NCBI GenBank assembly: GCA_035304485.1
Contig: DATGPZ010000128.1
Span: 1-21,643 of the forward strand
From: ZC4RG17 sp035304485
GTDB lineage: Bacteria > Actinomycetota > Acidimicrobiia > Spongiisociales > ZC4RG35
Length of the DNA: 21,643 bases
Direction: 5' to 3'
In this document: positions 21,622 to 21,643 of the stretch, one piece after another
How positions within the stretch are numbered: the stretch's first letter is position 1
How the letters are laid out: every line of letters starts with the position of its first letter
Made by a program: the position numbers and the translations under genes
Notes under the pieces: generated by a model
Seen by the model: only the letters and a program-made list of their open reading frames with translations
Told to the model about the DNA's origin: nothing
The model's database searches: none

Positions 21622-21643
21622 GTGAATATGGGCTTCACACTGT
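21622..21643 (+). CDS. Possible first codons of a further gene (partial)
   Basis: A GTG at 21622 and an in-frame ATG at 21628 lie 11 to 17 bases after the TAGGGT -10 box and open a frame that runs off the window (MGFTL). No ribosome-binding site is seen, so the message would be leaderless or nearly so. Too little is present to identify the product. Confidence 0.25.

Noticed and set aside
1..21643. CRISPR array, tRNA, rRNA or transposase
   Set aside because: Reading both strands I saw no regularly spaced direct repeats, cloverleaf-like sequence, ribosomal RNA sequence or transposase motif. A tRNA or Rfam covariance search was not possible here.

Overview
The window is a GC-rich, densely packed stretch of bacterial chromosome. 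Short gaps, ATGA stop/start overlaps, GTG and TTG starts, an F420/deazaflavin-type oxidoreductase, a SARP-type regulator and a fused hydrolase/adenylyl cyclase point to an actinobacterium. The recurring S-layer-like module (RGCNPP...FCPDD...TRGQMAAFL) is, from memory, typical of Acidimicrobiia and related deep actinobacterial lineages. That placement is inference. I saw no rRNA, tRNA, CRISPR array, insertion sequence or phage gene.

Layout. 1-87 is the tail of a surface protein with the Cys-containing S-layer-like module, ending at a strong hairpin (108-141). 169-1010 (minus) is an ArsR regulator/SRPBCC pair with an operator palindrome lying over the arsR start codon. 1021-1370 has no intact gene but may hold the remains of a dihydrofolate-reductase-like gene. 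1371-3409 (plus) is a GntR(YtrA-like)-ABC ATPase-permease operon behind a near-perfect 38-bp palindrome. 3503-4394 (minus) holds a small I78-like lipoprotein and a DUF1697 protein. 4474-5982 (minus) encodes a secreted delta-60 repeat protein with two C-terminal S-layer-like modules. 5983-6489 is mostly non-coding. 6490-11997 (plus) holds a DUF7715-like protein, a large SARP/AAA/TPR regulator, a SnoaL-like protein, and a secreted protein with three N-terminal S-layer-like modules and a seven-bladed propeller. It ends in a 17-bp hairpin.

12071-12690 (minus) is a decayed gene, probably of the SCO6745/SalK-like family, with two in-frame stops and a frameshift. 12858-16130 (plus) is a MacB/LolD-type ABC ATPase with an FtsX-type permease. 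16227-17009 is an alpha/beta hydrolase. A deazaflavin-dependent oxidoreductase (minus) and a TetR regulator (plus) diverge from a region with four copies of a CTTACGNCGTAAG box. 18328-20248 (minus) carries the hydrolase/adenylyl cyclase fusion and a zincin-like lipoprotein. A 2'-5' RNA ligase-like protein (minus) and a SAM methyltransferase (plus) diverge at about 21,000. A promoter and probable first codons of another gene lie at the right edge.

How it fits together. The window looks like ordinary chromosomal accessory content rather than one pathway: three self-contained regulator/operator/target units (ArsR-SRPBCC, GntR-ABC, TetR-oxidoreductase), two ABC export or stress systems, and three surface proteins sharing one module. 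The most distinctive items are the Rv1900c-like cyclase with non-canonical active-site residues, the same surface module at opposite ends of two propeller proteins, and the three very clear operators.
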